Source: Glandiceps talaboti (Eukaryota > Hemichordata > Enteropneusta > Spengelidae). Taken from it: a stretch of DNA of 64,000 bases. The translations under genes and the position numbers were made by a program. This document shows positions 62,849 through 64,000 of this stretch, one piece after another. Each line of letters starts with the position of its first letter. Positions within the stretch are counted from its first letter, which is position 1. The stretch spans positions 23,418,964-23,482,963 of the forward strand of contig NC_135559.1 of assembly GCF_964340395.1 (NCBI RefSeq), given 5' to 3'. The notes beneath the pieces are model-generated. The model made no database searches. It was not told the origin of the DNA and saw only the letters and a list, made by a program, of their open reading frames with translations.

Positions 62849-64000
62849 GTCATTGGCCATATGGGGTGCTGCTATGTGACATGTATATCTTCTTTGATGT
62901 GTTGTGCTGTACATCATCTATAATGCATCTCTGTACTATATCAGTAGACAGATACCTGGCCATTACACGACCGATAAAACATGCATCAAAGTATCGCTAC
63001 TCTTGTCAGCGTGTTGTTGTGAAAATAACCCTGGTATGGATTATTAGTATTGGATTGTCATGTCCACTAATTGCCCTGGGAATGACGGATGCCACCAATG
63101 TTTTGAATCAGTACTCGTGTACACTGACTAATGAGTACTTCAAACTGTATGGCTCTATTGTTGCCTTCTTTATTCCACTTGCAATTGTTGTCATTACTTA
63201 CAGTTTAACTGTTCACAAACTACGTAAAAAGGCAAGACTTTGTTGTGATAAGCCTTCCAATTCTGCAGTGCTTCGGAAATACTCCTTTCGTTCTCATTCA
63301 AGCAGTCAATTTGGTCGTCATTTTGGTGTGACATCTGCTAATAAGAGGTACAGTTATAATCGTGGATCAACATCATCATGTCAAGAAGGCTCAAATTCAT
63401 CGCGGAGGCAGGGTTCGGTGTCATCACGTCATAAGGGATCAACATCATCACGTCGTGGGAAGAGTAATTCTTTACCCATGCAACCTATGTCTCATCAAAA
63501 CGGTAATGATACACTACACAAGTATAACTCTACACCGAGGGCTAACTATCATGGAGCTTCACAACCTTTGCGGAAAACAATGTCTAATGCATCACGTACA
63601 AGTGCAGTATCTATAAACAATGAACGCAGGGCAACCAAAGTTCTTGGCCTAGTCTTCTTTTTTTTTGTTATTTGTTGGGCACCATTTTTCATTTTCAATG
63701 TCTTATCAGTATTATGTAAGTCCTGTTACTTCCCATCATTCCTGATGGATTTCTGTCTATGGTTGGGATATGTTGCCAGTATGATTAACCCTATACTGTA
63801 CACGGTATTCAACAAAAGATTTAGAGCTGCATTTGTGGCAACGCTGACTTGTAGTCAAAGACAACTAAAAGCTAAAGATCACACTAGATGTTTGATTGCT
63901 AGGAATTCAGCACAAGTAGATAATGACTCTACACTTCCTAGAAGTCCAAAAATCTTTGCACCTAACAGGGTAGCTAATAAACTATCACTAACAATGGAAG
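62849..64000 (+). CDS. 5-HT2-type serotonin receptor, coding exon 2 (TM3 to C-tail), runs off the window
   Basis: Continues residues 130-513 and is open to the last base. It begins GHWPYGVLLCDMY: C139 is the TM3 disulfide cysteine (3.25). D146 (3.32, amine-binding) is in FFDVLCCTSSIMHLCTISVDRY-type sequence, with DRY at 163-165. W193 is 4.50 and C220 is the loop-2 cysteine. TM5 has AFFIPL with P239. TM6, after NNERRATKVLG, has CWAPFF with W406 (6.48). TM7 has LWLGYV and NPILY (443-447). NERRATKVLG, APFFIFN and WLGYVAS are 5-HT2 family marks; such receptors normally couple to Gq and phospholipase C. The third intracellular loop is about 130 residues and rich in Ser and Arg, with a GSxSSR-like degenerate repeat (302-335). 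TM3 to the tail is uninterrupted by introns. Subtype orthology is not assignable by eye. Confidence 0.93.

Overview
This is a eukaryotic nuclear window, AT-rich and intron-rich, and very probably from a marine invertebrate bilaterian. The species cannot be settled from the sequence. The grounds are animal-type split genes with GT-AG introns, a 5-HT2-type serotonin receptor and a very vertebrate-like proteasome subunit. Mobile elements with core tandem repeats plus an (ACGG)n tract, like those known from marine invertebrates, point the same way. Nothing looks bacterial, viral or organellar.

Two real genes are visible. On the minus strand, five consecutive exons of PSMD1 (26S proteasome non-ATPase subunit 1, Rpn2) lie between 19105 and 2272. 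They splice in perfect phase into 225 residues of the C-terminal third, and the last exons lie left of position 1. On the plus strand, a class A GPCR of the 5-HT2 family has its first coding exon at 46380-46767 (N-terminus, TM1, TM2). A second coding exon starts at 62849 (TM3 to C-tail) and runs off the right edge. No earlier PSMD1 exon was found right of 19105. The simplest reading is that the receptor lies antisense inside a large PSMD1 intron, as human HTR2B does inside human PSMD1.

About 40 percent of the window (roughly 25 kb) is tandem repeats: about 28 distinct arrays, mostly with units of 22-69 bp, filling the introns of both genes. They share no common unit. Units divisible by three (33, 39, 42, 69 bp) produce long but probably meaningless ORFs. 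One array contains an internal 850-bp duplication, and two arrays are split by inserted mobile elements. The most striking is the 40-copy, 58-bp array at 60478-62815. Its unit is a diverged copy of the 3' splice site plus the first about 35 bases of receptor exon 2, and it ends just before the genuine acceptor.

Layout. 1-19105: PSMD1 3' exons and repeat-filled introns, with two non-LTR reverse transcriptase remnants and pearl/Helitron-like elements. 19106-46379: no recognised coding exon; many arrays, a CpG-rich segment near 33.0-33.6 kb and a 69-bp array with a 694-codon ORF. 46380-46767: receptor exon 1. 46768-62848: receptor intron with further arrays, a 2.3-kb element with terminal inverted repeats containing a TTAA-flanked inverted-repeat element, and a CpG-rich segment with a consensus CRE. 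62849-64000: receptor exon 2.
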